Shown here piece after piece: positions 25,991 to 34,080 of a stretch of DNA of 64,000 nt; position 1 is the stretch's first letter; every line of letters begins with the position of its first letter. A model generated the notes under the pieces. It searched no databases, was not told the origin of the DNA, and saw nothing but the letters and a program-made list of their open reading frames with translations. The DNA is from Bradyrhizobium sp. WBAH42 (GTDB lineage: Bacteria > Pseudomonadota > Alphaproteobacteria > Rhizobiales > Xanthobacteraceae). The position numbers were made by a program, and so were the translations under genes. The DNA lies in the NCBI RefSeq assembly GCF_024585265.1, contig NZ_CP036533.1:6209001-6273000 (forward strand), in the 5' to 3' direction.

Positions 25991-26764
25991 ATGTCGGTCC
26001 CCGCAAAGCCGCTGAACCGCCTCCGTCAATTGTGGCGCGAGGGCCGCCCCGCCTTCGGCGCGATCGCGACCATCCCGAGCGTGCAGATGGTGCAGATCAT
26101 GGCGCGCTCGCTGGACTGGATCATCGTCGATCTCGAGCACGGCCCGATTGGATTGACCGAAGCACATGCGATGATCGCCGCGACCACGGGCACACCGTGC
26201 ACGCCCCTGGTGCGGATCGCCGCGAACGAGCCGTGGCTGGCGAAAGCGCCGATGGACATCGGTGCCTTCGGCATCAACTTCCCGATGATCACGAGCCGGG
26301 CGGATGCCGAGAAGGCAGTGCGCAGCGTGCGCTACCCGCCGCGCGGCGACCGGCTCTGGGGCCCCTTCCACGCGCCGTTCCGCTGGGGCCAGTCGATGAC
26401 TGATTACATGGCCTCTGCCGACGAGGAGATGATCTGCATGATCACGATCGAGCACGTCGATGCGGTCGATCGCATCGACGAGATCATGGCAACGCCCGGT
26501 ATCGACGTCGCGGTGATCGGTCCCGGTGATCTCGCCACCTCCATCAACAAGCGCGGCCAGATGGACGATCCGCAATTGCTGGACCTGATCGCGCGCGCCG
26601 AGGCCGGCATCCTCAGGAGCGGCGTGCCGATCGGCGGGGTGGCGCGCAGCGCCGACCAGGCCAATGCGCTGATCGACCGCGGCTACCGCGCGATCGCGCT
26701 GGGCTTCGACTGGTCGCTGTTCCAGCGCGGCATCATGGCGGCATACGAGGGGGTCAGGCGCTGA
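25991..26764 (+). CDS. HpcH/HpaI family aldolase
   Basis: A 257-residue class II pyruvate aldolase of the HpcH/HpaI fold. Motifs include FGAIATIPSVQMVQIMARS, IIVDLEHGPIG (catalytic region with His and metal ligand Glu/Asp), RIAANEPW, and GIDVAVIGPGDLATSI. Members split 4-hydroxy-2-oxo acids or 2-keto-3-deoxy sugar acids into pyruvate and an aldehyde; the substrate is not clear here as no pathway genes are adjacent. The 219-base gap after it holds an AT-richer stretch but no feature I recognise. Confidence 0.88.
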   Translation: MSVPAKPLNRLRQLWREGRPAFGAIATIPSVQMVQIMARSLDWIIVDLEHGPIGLTEAHAMIAATTGTPCTPLVRIAANEPWLAKAPMDIGAFGINFPMITSRADAEKAVRSVRYPPRGDRLWGPFHAPFRWGQSMTDYMASADEEMICMITIEHVDAVDRIDEIMATPGIDVAVIGPGDLATSINKRGQMDDPQLLDLIARAEAGILRSGVPIGGVARSADQANALIDRGYRAIALGFDWSLFQRGIMAAYEGVRR

Positions 26765-26983
26765 ACGAGCCGATTGAATCATTACCGCGGCGTCGCCAGG
26801 ACCGCGCGCTCAAGGTATAAACAATTGAAAATAGATGATTTTTTGGTCTAAGTGAGGTTCGTCTTTGGCGATGCCTAGTGCGGCGAACCGACCGGCCCCA
26901 AGCGGATTGGTTCATGCTAGAGCGAGCAGGCGGGCTCCGCTCGCTGCACATATTTTGATCTTTGATTTTGGAACCGGAGGCCT

Positions 26984-27751
26984 ATGCGCGGGACGCCCAA
27001 AACCATTTCGCTGCGGCGCCGTCTGATCTGCGACCTCATGCACGCCTCGATGGGCGTACCTTTCGTTTCACTGGCCCGTTCGCTCAATATCCGCCCCCTG
27101 CTGGAGGCCCGCGCGGGCGCAACCGCGCCCGCCGGTTGGGCCGCGATGTTCGTCAAGGCTTTCGCCCTGGTTGCAAAGGACGAGCCGATCCTGCGCACGG
27201 TTTACACAAAATGGCCCTGGCCGGCCCTCTATGAGCTGCCGAAGAGCGTGGCGACGGTCGCGATCGCGCGTGTCGATGATGGCGAGGAATGTGTGCTGCC
27301 GCAGCGAATCGCCGCTCCTGAGGCTCTTTCGCTGGCAACCATCGATGCGGAAATCCGCCGCGGCAAGACGGCCCCGATCGAGGACGTCCCGATGTTCCGC
27401 AAGATCATGCGGGCGACGCGCCTGCCGCTGCCATTGCGGCGCCTGTCCTGGGCCGTCGGTCTGAATTTGGGCCGTCAGCGCGGCAACTGGTTCGGCAGCT
27501 TCGGGGTGAGCTCGGTGGCTGCCTATGGCGGCGGCGAGCTTCACCCGATCACGCCGGGCCCCTTTGTCGTGAGCTATGGGCTGGTCCAGCCGGACCAGAC
27601 CATCCACGTCGTGATCCGCTGGGACCACCGCGTCACCGACGCCGCCCCGATCGCGCGGGTCCTGACCCGGCTGGAACAGGCCCTGAACACTGAAATTGCT
27701 GCCGAATTGCGGGCGGCGGGGTCAAAGCCGGTCCGGGCGGTCAGGACATAA
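26984..27751 (+). CDS. 2-oxoacid dehydrogenase acyltransferase-like protein lacking lipoyl domain
   Basis: A 255-residue protein matching only the catalytic (CAT-fold) domain of E2 acyltransferases. The end motif DHRVTDAAPIARVLTRLEQ corresponds to the E2 active site (DHRxxDGA), with the catalytic His retained and the following Gly changed to Ala. The usual lipoyl and subunit-binding domains are absent, and no E1 or E3 gene is adjacent. It may transfer acyl groups from CoA to an unknown acceptor. It lies upstream of rpsD but is separated by a promoter-like sequence. Confidence 0.78.
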   Translation: MRGTPKTISLRRRLICDLMHASMGVPFVSLARSLNIRPLLEARAGATAPAGWAAMFVKAFALVAKDEPILRTVYTKWPWPALYELPKSVATVAIARVDDGEECVLPQRIAAPEALSLATIDAEIRRGKTAPIEDVPMFRKIMRATRLPLPLRRLSWAVGLNLGRQRGNWFGSFGVSSVAAYGGGELHPITPGPFVVSYGLVQPDQTIHVVIRWDHRVTDAAPIARVLTRLEQALNTEIAAELRAAGSKPVRAVRT

Positions 27752-27792
27752 GAATACCGTTGTCGCACGCCCAGGACTGACCGGCTAAAGAA

Positions 27793-27821
27793 TTGACAGC
27801 CAACCCCAAACTCCCCTAAAA
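27793..27821 (+). promoter_or_regulatory. Possible rpsD promoter
   Basis: TTGACA (27793-27798) is followed after 17 bases by CTAAAA (27816-27821). The -35 is perfect and the -10 is weak. It would place the start of transcription about 145 bases before rpsD, with the hairpin at 27831-27853 near the 5' end of the leader. Confidence 0.45.
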
Positions 27822-27830
27822 GCCGCCTGC

Positions 27831-27853
27831 TCGCGGGCCGTTTCGGCCCGCGA
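27831..27853 (+). other. Strong hairpin in rpsD leader
   Basis: TCGCGGGCCG and CGGCCCGCGA form a perfect 10-bp stem with a TTT loop. There is no run of T after it, so it is not a standard intrinsic terminator. It may be a leader structure of rpsD (S4 binds its own operon leaders in other bacteria) or a remnant terminator for the gene upstream. Confidence 0.45.
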
Positions 27854-27972
27854 AGCGTTTCGCGACCCGTGGTCCTCTCCCTTATGCTTTGGGGATCGGA
27901 CCTGTCGGTGCCGGGACCATCCCGTCACACAGGAGGGCGCGTTTCCTCAAACCATGACCTGAAGAGGACGCG

Positions 27973-28590
27973 ATGACTAAGCGCAGTGAGGCGAAGTACA
28001 AGATCGATCGCCGTATGGGCCAGAACATCTGGGGCCGCCCGAAGAGCCCCGTGAACCGCCGTGAATACGGCCCCGGACAGCATGGCCAGCGCCGCAAGGG
28101 CAAGCTCTCCGACTTCGGCGTGCAGCTGCGCGCCAAGCAGAAGCTGAAGGGCTACTACGCCAACATCAGCGAGCGCCAGTTCCACGGCATCTATGTCGAG
28201 GCCAGCCGCCTCAAGGGTGACACCGGCGAGAACCTGATCGGCCTGCTGGAGCGTCGTCTCGACGCGGTCGTGTACCGCGCCAAGTTCGTCTCCACGATCT
28301 TCGCCGCACGCCAGTTCATCAACCACGGCCACGTCAAGGTGAACGGCCGCAAGGTCAACATCTCGAGCTATCAGCTCAAGGTCGGCGACGTGGTCGAGGT
28401 CAAGGAAAGCTCCAAGCAGCTCGCCCACGTGCTCGAAGCCAGCCAGCTTCCCGAGCGCGAGGTCCCGGACTATCTCGAAGTCGACCACGGCAAGATGACC
28501 GCGAAGTACGCGCGCATCCCCGGCCTCTCCGACGTGCCGTTCCCGGTGCAGATGGAGCCGCATCTGGTCGTCGAATTCTATTCGCGCTGA
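27973..28590 (+). CDS. rpsD: 30S ribosomal protein S4
   Basis: A 205-residue primary 16S rRNA-binding protein, one of the first to join the small subunit. It has the normal N-terminus for alphaproteobacteria ([20 protein letters not shown]), no zinc-binding Cys, and the S4 RNA-binding domain ([29 protein letters not shown]). The end ([12 protein letters not shown]) is canonical. It is a single-gene unit with a strong terminator after it, and AAGAGGAC precedes its ATG. Confidence 0.98.
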   Translation: MTKRSEAKYKIDRRMGQNIWGRPKSPVNRREYGPGQHGQRRKGKLSDFGVQLRAKQKLKGYYANISERQFHGIYVEASRLKGDTGENLIGLLERRLDAVVYRAKFVSTIFAARQFINHGHVKVNGRKVNISSYQLKVGDVVEVKESSKQLAHVLEASQLPEREVPDYLEVDHGKMTAKYARIPGLSDVPFPVQMEPHLVVEFYSR

Positions 28591-28612
28591 TAGCTTCGGC
28601 AGAACGACATTC

Positions 28613-28639
28613 AAAGGCCCCGGTTTCCGGGGCCTTTTT
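28613..28639 (+). terminator. Intrinsic terminator of rpsD
   Basis: GGCCCCGG, loop TTT, CCGGGGCC, then TTTTTG: a perfect 8-bp GC stem with a T run, 26 bases after the rpsD stop. Confidence 0.93.
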
Positions 28640-28659
28640 GTTGTGGTATCGTGCTGTCG

Positions 28660-28875
28660 ATGTCCCAGACGACCGACCAGCTCGCCAACATCAGCCCGTC
28701 GGCAACGCCTTCCGAGGCGGAGCTTGAAGCATGGGCTAAGCTGCCCCGCGACGAGCAGGTCCGCCGTTATCAAGCGCTGTTCGCTCAGGCAGATTGCAAC
28801 AAGTTCACCTTGGACACCCCTGACGACATCCTCGCCGCCGCGCGCGAACGCGTTGCTCAACGCCGCCATGGCTGA
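28660..28875 (+). CDS. Putative antitoxin of ParE-type module
   Basis: A 71-residue acidic, helical protein (PSEAELEAWAKLPRDEQVRR ... TPDDILAAARERVAQRRHG) starting at ATG 28660, with GTG 28651 as an alternative. It overlaps the downstream ParE-like toxin by 8 bases, as is normal for type II modules. It does not show the ribbon-helix-helix of classic ParD, so DNA binding is unproven. Assignment rests on position, size and the toxin partner. Confidence 0.65.
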   Translation: MSQTTDQLANISPSATPSEAELEAWAKLPRDEQVRRYQALFAQADCNKFTLDTPDDILAAARERVAQRRHG

Positions 28876-29164
28876 GTACCGGTTATCGGAGCGCACCCGG
28901 GCCGATTTGATCGACATCTACGACTTCACCGAGAGCCGTTTCGGCAAATATCAGGCAGAGGCCTACTACGCGGGCCTGATCCGTTCCTTCGGACTTCTGG
29001 CCGACTTCCCCCTGATCGGCCAACAAGTGGACGAGCTTGCGGCAGGCTATCGACGTTTCCGCTTCCAATCCCATCTGATTTTCTACACGGTGCAATCCGA
29101 CCACGTCGAAATCCGTGCCATTCTTCACGGCGCGCAAGACATCAGACCGCAGCTGTTCGACTAG
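28868..29164 (+). CDS. RelE/ParE family toxin
   Basis: A 98-residue protein of the ParE branch: YRLSERTRADLIDIYDFTESRFG, a middle helix (QAEAYYAGLIRSFGLLADFPLIG) and the C-terminal strands FRFQSHLIFYTVQSDHVEIRAILHG that end with the family's conserved Arg and His. ParE toxins inhibit DNA gyrase; RelE relatives cut mRNA on the ribosome. This one looks ParE-like. It starts inside the antitoxin gene (ATG 28868) and is five bases before the threonine aldolase gene. Confidence 0.85.
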   Translation: MAEYRLSERTRADLIDIYDFTESRFGKYQAEAYYAGLIRSFGLLADFPLIGQQVDELAAGYRRFRFQSHLIFYTVQSDHVEIRAILHGAQDIRPQLFD

Positions 29165-29169
29165 ATAAA

Positions 29170-30252
29170 ATGACGAGACAAGCCATGCTCTACACCCCTC
29201 CCGCCGTCGATCCCAAGGCGCCGCCGGTGCGCATCAATCTGCTGTCGGACACGCAGACCAAGCCGACGGCGGGGATGCGCGAGGCGATGGCGCGCGCGGA
29301 GGTCGGTGACGAGCAGGTCGGCGATGATCCGACCGTGAACGCGCTGTGCGAACGCGTGGCCGATCTGCTCGGCAAGGAGGCGGCGGTCTACATGCCCTCG
29401 GGCACGATGTGCAACGTCACCGCGACGCTGGTGCATTGCCGCCCCGGCGACGAGATCCTCGCCCATGAGACCGCGCATATCATCGCGCGCGAAGGCGGCG
29501 CGCATGCGGCGATCGGCGGCTTCCAGGTCACCCAGCTCGAGGGCCCCGATGGCCAGTTCACGCCGGAGACTCTTCGCAAGGCGCTGCATCCGCGCACGCG
29601 CTACCAGCCGCCGCAGACCGTCGTCAGCGTCGAGCAGACCGCCAATATCGGTGGCGGCACGATCTGGAAGAAGGCGGTGCTCGACGAGATCGTCGGGGTC
29701 GCCAGGCAGCACGGCCTCGTCACCCATATGGACGGTGCACGCCTGCTCAACGCCACCGTTGCGAGCGGCATCTCGCCGCGCGACATGACCGCGGGCTGGG
29801 ACTCGGCCTGGATCGACTTCTCCAAGGGCCTGGGCGCGCCGATCGGCGGCGTGCTTGCGGGCTCGCGCGCCTTCATCGACGCGGTCTGGCAGTGGAAGCA
29901 GCGCCTCGGCGGCTCGATGCGGCAGGCCGGCATCTGCGCCGCGGCCTGCATCTACGCCCTCGACCACCACGTCGACCGCCTCGCCGACGACCACGCCAAT
30001 GCGCGGGCGCTCGCGCGCGGATTGTCGCAGATCTCGGGCATCGAGGTGCAGGAGCCCGAGACCAATCTCGTGTTCTTCAAGCCCGACGGCGCCGGCATCC
30101 CCGGCGACAAGATGGTCGCAGCGCTGCGCCAGCGCGGCGTCACGCTCGCGATGATGGACGGCCGCATCCGGGCCTGCACGCATCTGGACGTCGATGCGAG
30201 CCAGATCGAGGAGACGATCGGCTACGTGCGCGAGATCGTGCGCGGGGCGTAA
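29170..30252 (+). CDS. ltaE: Low-specificity threonine aldolase (beta-eliminating lyase family)
   Basis: A 360-residue PLP enzyme predicted to split L-threonine or allo-threonine to glycine and acetaldehyde. The N-terminal INLLSDTQTKPTAGMREAMA, the GTMCNVTA and HETAHI motifs, and the PLP-binding Lys in IDFSKGLGAPIGG are typical. The start at ATG 29170 leaves five bases to the toxin gene; an ATG at 29185 is also possible. Substrate specificity within this fold is not certain from sequence. Confidence 0.85.
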   Translation: MTRQAMLYTPPAVDPKAPPVRINLLSDTQTKPTAGMREAMARAEVGDEQVGDDPTVNALCERVADLLGKEAAVYMPSGTMCNVTATLVHCRPGDEILAHETAHIIAREGGAHAAIGGFQVTQLEGPDGQFTPETLRKALHPRTRYQPPQTVVSVEQTANIGGGTIWKKAVLDEIVGVARQHGLVTHMDGARLLNATVASGISPRDMTAGWDSAWIDFSKGLGAPIGGVLAGSRAFIDAVWQWKQRLGGSMRQAGICAAACIYALDHHVDRLADDHANARALARGLSQISGIEVQEPETNLVFFKPDGAGIPGDKMVAALRQRGVTLAMMDGRIRACTHLDVDASQIEETIGYVREIVRGA

Positions 30253-30253
30253 T

Positions 30254-30317
30254 CGGAGCGTTTTCGAGCGAAATGGATACCGGTTCGCGTAAAGAAAACG
30301 CGTCAAAACGAGAGTCT
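30254..30317. repeat. Dispersed repeat, family B ('GAGCGTTTTCGAGCGAAATGG')
   Basis: A 64-base block with inverted parts (GCGTTTTC / GAAAACGCGTC and ATACCGGTTCGCGT). It is a common non-coding repeat in Bradyrhizobium and relatives. It fills the whole gap between two convergent genes, from the base after the aldolase stop to the TAG stop of the hydrolase gene, which it overlaps. Confidence 0.75.
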
Positions 30318-31575
30318 ACCGCCCCATCGCCTGATAGATCAGCGTCTTCAGCGCGAGCTGGATCCGGCCGCGCTGCGAGGGGGTCTGCACCATGAAGATT
30401 CCGAACAGGTCGTCCTCAGGATCGATGAAGAAGAAGGTGCCGCCGACGCCGTCCCAGCGATATTCGCCCAGCGGCCACTTCGTGCCCGGCGGCACCGCGA
30501 TACGCACGGCGAAGCCGAGGCCGTAGCCGCTGGTCTCACCCGGATAGTAGTTCTTGTCGCGCTCGACGCGGGTTTCGGGACCGATGTGATCCGACGTCAT
30601 CAAGGCGATGGTTTCCGGCTTCAGGTAGCGTCGACCTTCAAACGTGCCGCCGTTGAGCAGCATTTGTGAGAAGCGCGCATAGTCGCCGACCGTGCCGACG
30701 AGGCCGCCGCCGCCCGACTCCCATCGCAGCGGCTTCCTGATATCGCGAACCTGCGTGATCGGGCTGATCGCCCGATCCTGCGGCATCGGCTCGGCGATAC
30801 GCGGCCATTTGGCGGGATCGGCGACGTAAAACGCCGTGTCCTTCATCCCGAGTGGGTCGAGCAGCCGCTTCTTCGCGAACTCGAACAGCGATTCCCCCGA
30901 GATCACCTCGATGATGCGCCCGAGCACGTCGGTGGAGTGGCCGTAGTCCCAGATCGTGCCGGGCTGTTCGGCAAGCGGCATTGCAGTGATCTTCGCGACG
31001 AATTCGGCATTGGTCGAATTCCTGTCGAACAGTCCGGCGTCGGCATAGAGCTTGTTCACCAGGTCCCCGCCATAATAGCCGTAAGGGATCCCGGCGGTAT
31101 GCCGCATCAAATCCTCGATCGTCACCGCCCGCTTGAGCGGCTCCAGCTCCAGCGAGACCTTGTCGTCCTCGGCCTTCTTCTCGACGCCGACCTTCATGCC
31201 GGCAAAGGCCGGAATGTATTTCGAGACGGGATCGCTGATCGCAAGCTTACCCTCCTCGACCAGCATCATCGCCAGGACTGAGGTGATCGGCTTGGACATC
31301 GAATAGAGGCGGAAGATCGTATCCGCGCTCATCGAAAGTTCGGTCGCAACGTCGCGGACGCCGAAATTCTCGTAATAGACCGGCTTGCCGTGTTGCTGGA
31401 GCAGCAGAATCGCGCCCGGAAATTTGCCGGTCGCGATCTCGTTCCTGATGTAGTCGGAGACTCTTGCCAGGCCTTCGGGCGTGAAGCTGTGTGCGCGGCC
31501 CTCTGAGCCCGCCCGTGCACCTACGGCGCCGAACAAAAAGACGAGCGCCGCGAACAGCGCGCGGCGCCCGTTCAT
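30316..31575 (-). CDS. Serine hydrolase, beta-lactamase/class C fold (second of tandem pair)
   Basis: A 419-residue exported protein with a signal peptide (MNGRRALFAALVFLFGAVGARA). The catalytic SxxK is in LYSMSKPITS; the YxN-equivalent is DYGHSTD, and the third motif region is WDGVGGTFFF. Such enzymes are esterases, DD-peptidases or transpeptidase-like hydrolases rather than antibiotic-degrading lactamases. ATG 31575 follows the upstream stop by a single base and has GGAGA, so translation is coupled. It is a paralogue of the gene before it. Confidence 0.87.
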   Translation of the reverse strand: MNGRRALFAALVFLFGAVGARAGSEGRAHSFTPEGLARVSDYIRNEIATGKFPGAILLLQQHGKPVYYENFGVRDVATELSMSADTIFRLYSMSKPITSVLAMMLVEEGKLAISDPVSKYIPAFAGMKVGVEKKAEDDKVSLELEPLKRAVTIEDLMRHTAGIPYGYYGGDLVNKLYADAGLFDRNSTNAEFVAKITAMPLAEQPGTIWDYGHSTDVLGRIIEVISGESLFEFAKKRLLDPLGMKDTAFYVADPAKWPRIAEPMPQDRAISPITQVRDIRKPLRWESGGGGLVGTVGDYARFSQMLLNGGTFEGRRYLKPETIALMTSDHIGPETRVERDKNYYPGETSGYGLGFAVRIAVPPGTKWPLGEYRWDGVGGTFFFIDPEDDLFGIFMVQTPSQRGRIQLALKTLIYQAMGR

Positions 31576-31576
31576 G

Positions 31577-32863
31577 TCAGTTCTCCATGGCTTCATAGAC
31601 CAGCTGCTTCAATGTTCGCTGCACGCGCTGGCGCTCGCTCGGGGTCTGCTCCAGCAGCACGAAGAACATGTCCTGCTTGGGGTCGATCACGAAATAGCAG
31701 CCGGAGGCCCCGTCCCACTTCAGTTCGCCGAGGTTGCCGGGCGGCGGCGGCTTGGCGTTGCCGGGATCGGTACGGACGGCAAGCCCGAGGCCGAAGCCGA
31801 AACCGTCGCCGGGAAAGTAGAAATAGTCGCGCTCGACGCCGGAGCCCGGGCCGACCTGATCGGTCACCATCAGCTTGAACGTCTCAGGCTTGAGAATGGT
31901 CTTGCCATCGAGACTGCCGCCGTTGAGCAGCATCTGCGAAAAGCGCTTGTAATCCGCCATGGTCGTGACCATGCCACCGCTGGCAAACGTGATCTTCTTG
32001 ACGACCGTGGGATCATTGATGCGGCCGACGCGGAAATCGGAATCGTTCGGCACTGGCTGGGCCAGAATCTTCTGCTTCTCGGGGTCCGTGACCAAAAAGC
32101 CGGTATCGACCATGCCGAGAGGATCGAGCAGCTTCTCGCGCATGATGTCGATCAGCGGCTTGCCGGCAGCGACCTCCATCACACGCGCCAGCACGTCGGT
32201 GGAGTGGCCGTATTGCCAGAGCGCGCCCGGCTGGTTGTGCAACGGCAGCTTGGCGATGCGTTCGGCGAACTCGGCCAGATCGAAATCGCCGGCATAGATG
32301 TTGGCCTCGCGATAGGCCTTGCGGACCAGGCTGTCGCCGTAGAAGCCGTAGGTGATGCCGGAGGTGTGCGTCATCAGATCGTGCACGGTCATCGCCCGCT
32401 TCGGCGGCACCAGCTCGAGCGACTTGGTGCCGTCCTCCGCCTTCTTCTCGACGCCGACCTTCACGTTGGCAAAGGACGGAATGTATTTCGAGACGGGATC
32501 ATCCAGCTTGATCTTGCCGTCCTCGACCAATTGCATCGCGACCACCGCCGTGATTGCCTTGGTCATCGAGAACAGGCGGAAGATGGTCTTGTCCGTGATC
32601 GGAGCCTTGCTGACCACGTCCTGCACGCCGAAGATTTCGTGATAGACCGGCTTGCCATGCTGCTGGATCAGCACGTTTGCACCGGCGATCTTGCCGGTCG
32701 CGACCTCGTTCTTGAAGAACTCGGTGATCCTGCCGAGCTTTTCCTGATTGAAGTGGGCGCCGGCTGGAATCTCGTAGGTGCCCTCGGCGCGCGCCAGCGA
32801 CATCGCGGCAAGCGACAGCAGCGCGCCGCAGGCGAGCACACGCAACCCAGATCGTGAAATCAT
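31577..32863 (-). CDS. Serine hydrolase, beta-lactamase/class C fold (first of tandem pair)
   Basis: A 428-residue exported protein with a signal peptide (MISRSGLRVLACGALLSLAAMSLARA). It has SxxK in LFSMTKAITA, the tyrosine motif QYGHSTD and the third-motif region WDGASGCYFV. ATG 32863 has GGGGAGGGG upstream. It is closely related throughout to the next gene: shared blocks include DPVSKYIP, VGVEKKAED, FSQMLLNGG and GHSTDVL. The pair arose by tandem duplication and has diverged moderately. Confidence 0.87.
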   Translation of the reverse strand: MISRSGLRVLACGALLSLAAMSLARAEGTYEIPAGAHFNQEKLGRITEFFKNEVATGKIAGANVLIQQHGKPVYHEIFGVQDVVSKAPITDKTIFRLFSMTKAITAVVAMQLVEDGKIKLDDPVSKYIPSFANVKVGVEKKAEDGTKSLELVPPKRAMTVHDLMTHTSGITYGFYGDSLVRKAYREANIYAGDFDLAEFAERIAKLPLHNQPGALWQYGHSTDVLARVMEVAAGKPLIDIMREKLLDPLGMVDTGFLVTDPEKQKILAQPVPNDSDFRVGRINDPTVVKKITFASGGMVTTMADYKRFSQMLLNGGSLDGKTILKPETFKLMVTDQVGPGSGVERDYFYFPGDGFGFGLGLAVRTDPGNAKPPPPGNLGELKWDGASGCYFVIDPKQDMFFVLLEQTPSERQRVQRTLKQLVYEAMEN

Positions 32864-32905
32864 ATCCCCTCCCCGGAACATGGCGCTCGGAGTGTACTGA
32901 CCAGC

Positions 32906-33460
32906 TCAATCGGCACAAGGGCCGCCGTGTTGCGCAAGCGTCTCGGCATGGAGCTTGGCGCTCGGCTCGGAGAAGCAGCAGAACACGACGCGAGCGACGG
33001 TCGGCGCCAAAGCCAGCCCTTCGATCGTCGTGCGCACGGCGATATCGGCCGCCCGTTCGGCAGGAAAGCGATAAATGCCGGTCGAAATCGCGGGAAATGC
33101 CACCGAGGTCAGCTCGTGCTTCGCGCAAAGCGCCATGGACCGCCGATAGCAGGCGGCGAGCAGATCGTCCTCGCCGAGCGTGCCGCCATTCCACACCGGA
33201 CCGACGGTATGGATCACATGCGCGGCCTTGAGCCGATAGCCCCTGGTGATCTTCGCGTCGCCCGTCTTGCAACCGTTGAGCATGCGGCATTCGGCGACGA
33301 GCTCGGGCCCGGCTGCCCGGTGGATCGCGCCATCCACGCCGCCCCCACCAAGGAGCGACGTGTTCGCGGCGTTGACGATGGCGTCAACACTCAATGTGGT
33401 GATATCGGCGACGATGACTTCGAGCTCCGCGCCGCCAATCCGGCGCGTCAGCACGGTCAC
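32906..33460 (-). CDS. Macro domain protein (O-acetyl-ADP-ribose deacetylase-like)
   Basis: A 184-residue macro domain of YmdB type. The ADP-ribose pocket motifs are [19 protein letters not shown] (Asn and Asp of the MacroD class) and [12 protein letters not shown]. These enzymes remove acetyl groups from O-acetyl-ADP-ribose or ADP-ribose from proteins or nucleic acids. It begins at GTG 33460, three bases after the grxD stop, so it is co-transcribed with grxD. A second GTG in frame at 33454 is possible. Confidence 0.87.
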   Translation of the reverse strand: MTVLTRRIGGAELEVIVADITTLSVDAIVNAANTSLLGGGGVDGAIHRAAGPELVAECRMLNGCKTGDAKITRGYRLKAAHVIHTVGPVWNGGTLGEDDLLAACYRRSMALCAKHELTSVAFPAISTGIYRFPAERAADIAVRTTIEGLALAPTVARVVFCCFSEPSAKLHAETLAQHGGPCAD

Positions 33461-33463
33461 GTG

Positions 33464-33790
<327 letters not shown>

Positions 33791-34080
33791 ATCCGTGTCC
33801 TTCTGGGGCAGAGCCCTCACCAATTGCTTCGGGCCGGCTCCGCCGATTTAACCCGATACCTGCCTATATATGTAGCCCAAACCGTTGAGCATCCAAAGTA
33901 AAATGGCGGCGACGGGTCCCTGGGCGGCCGGGTTGAGCCCGCCGGGTCCATAGGCTGATGACATTAATATCATCGCCGCATAGGACTTTCATACCGTAAC
34001 GGAGCCCCTATCTAGGACGAACCTCGGTTTTGGAACCGGGCAACGCCAACAACGTTCTCTTGTCCTGTCTGGAGAAAAAC

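Noticed and set aside
30316..32863. Antibiotic resistance beta-lactamases
   Set aside because: The YxN and KTG motifs are changed, and length and context fit esterase/DD-peptidase-like hydrolases.
33791..34080. TTG 34030 start of egtB and promoter motifs in the gap
   Set aside because: The TTG start lacks a ribosome-binding site, whereas GTG 34081 has one; no convincing -35/-10 pair could be picked.
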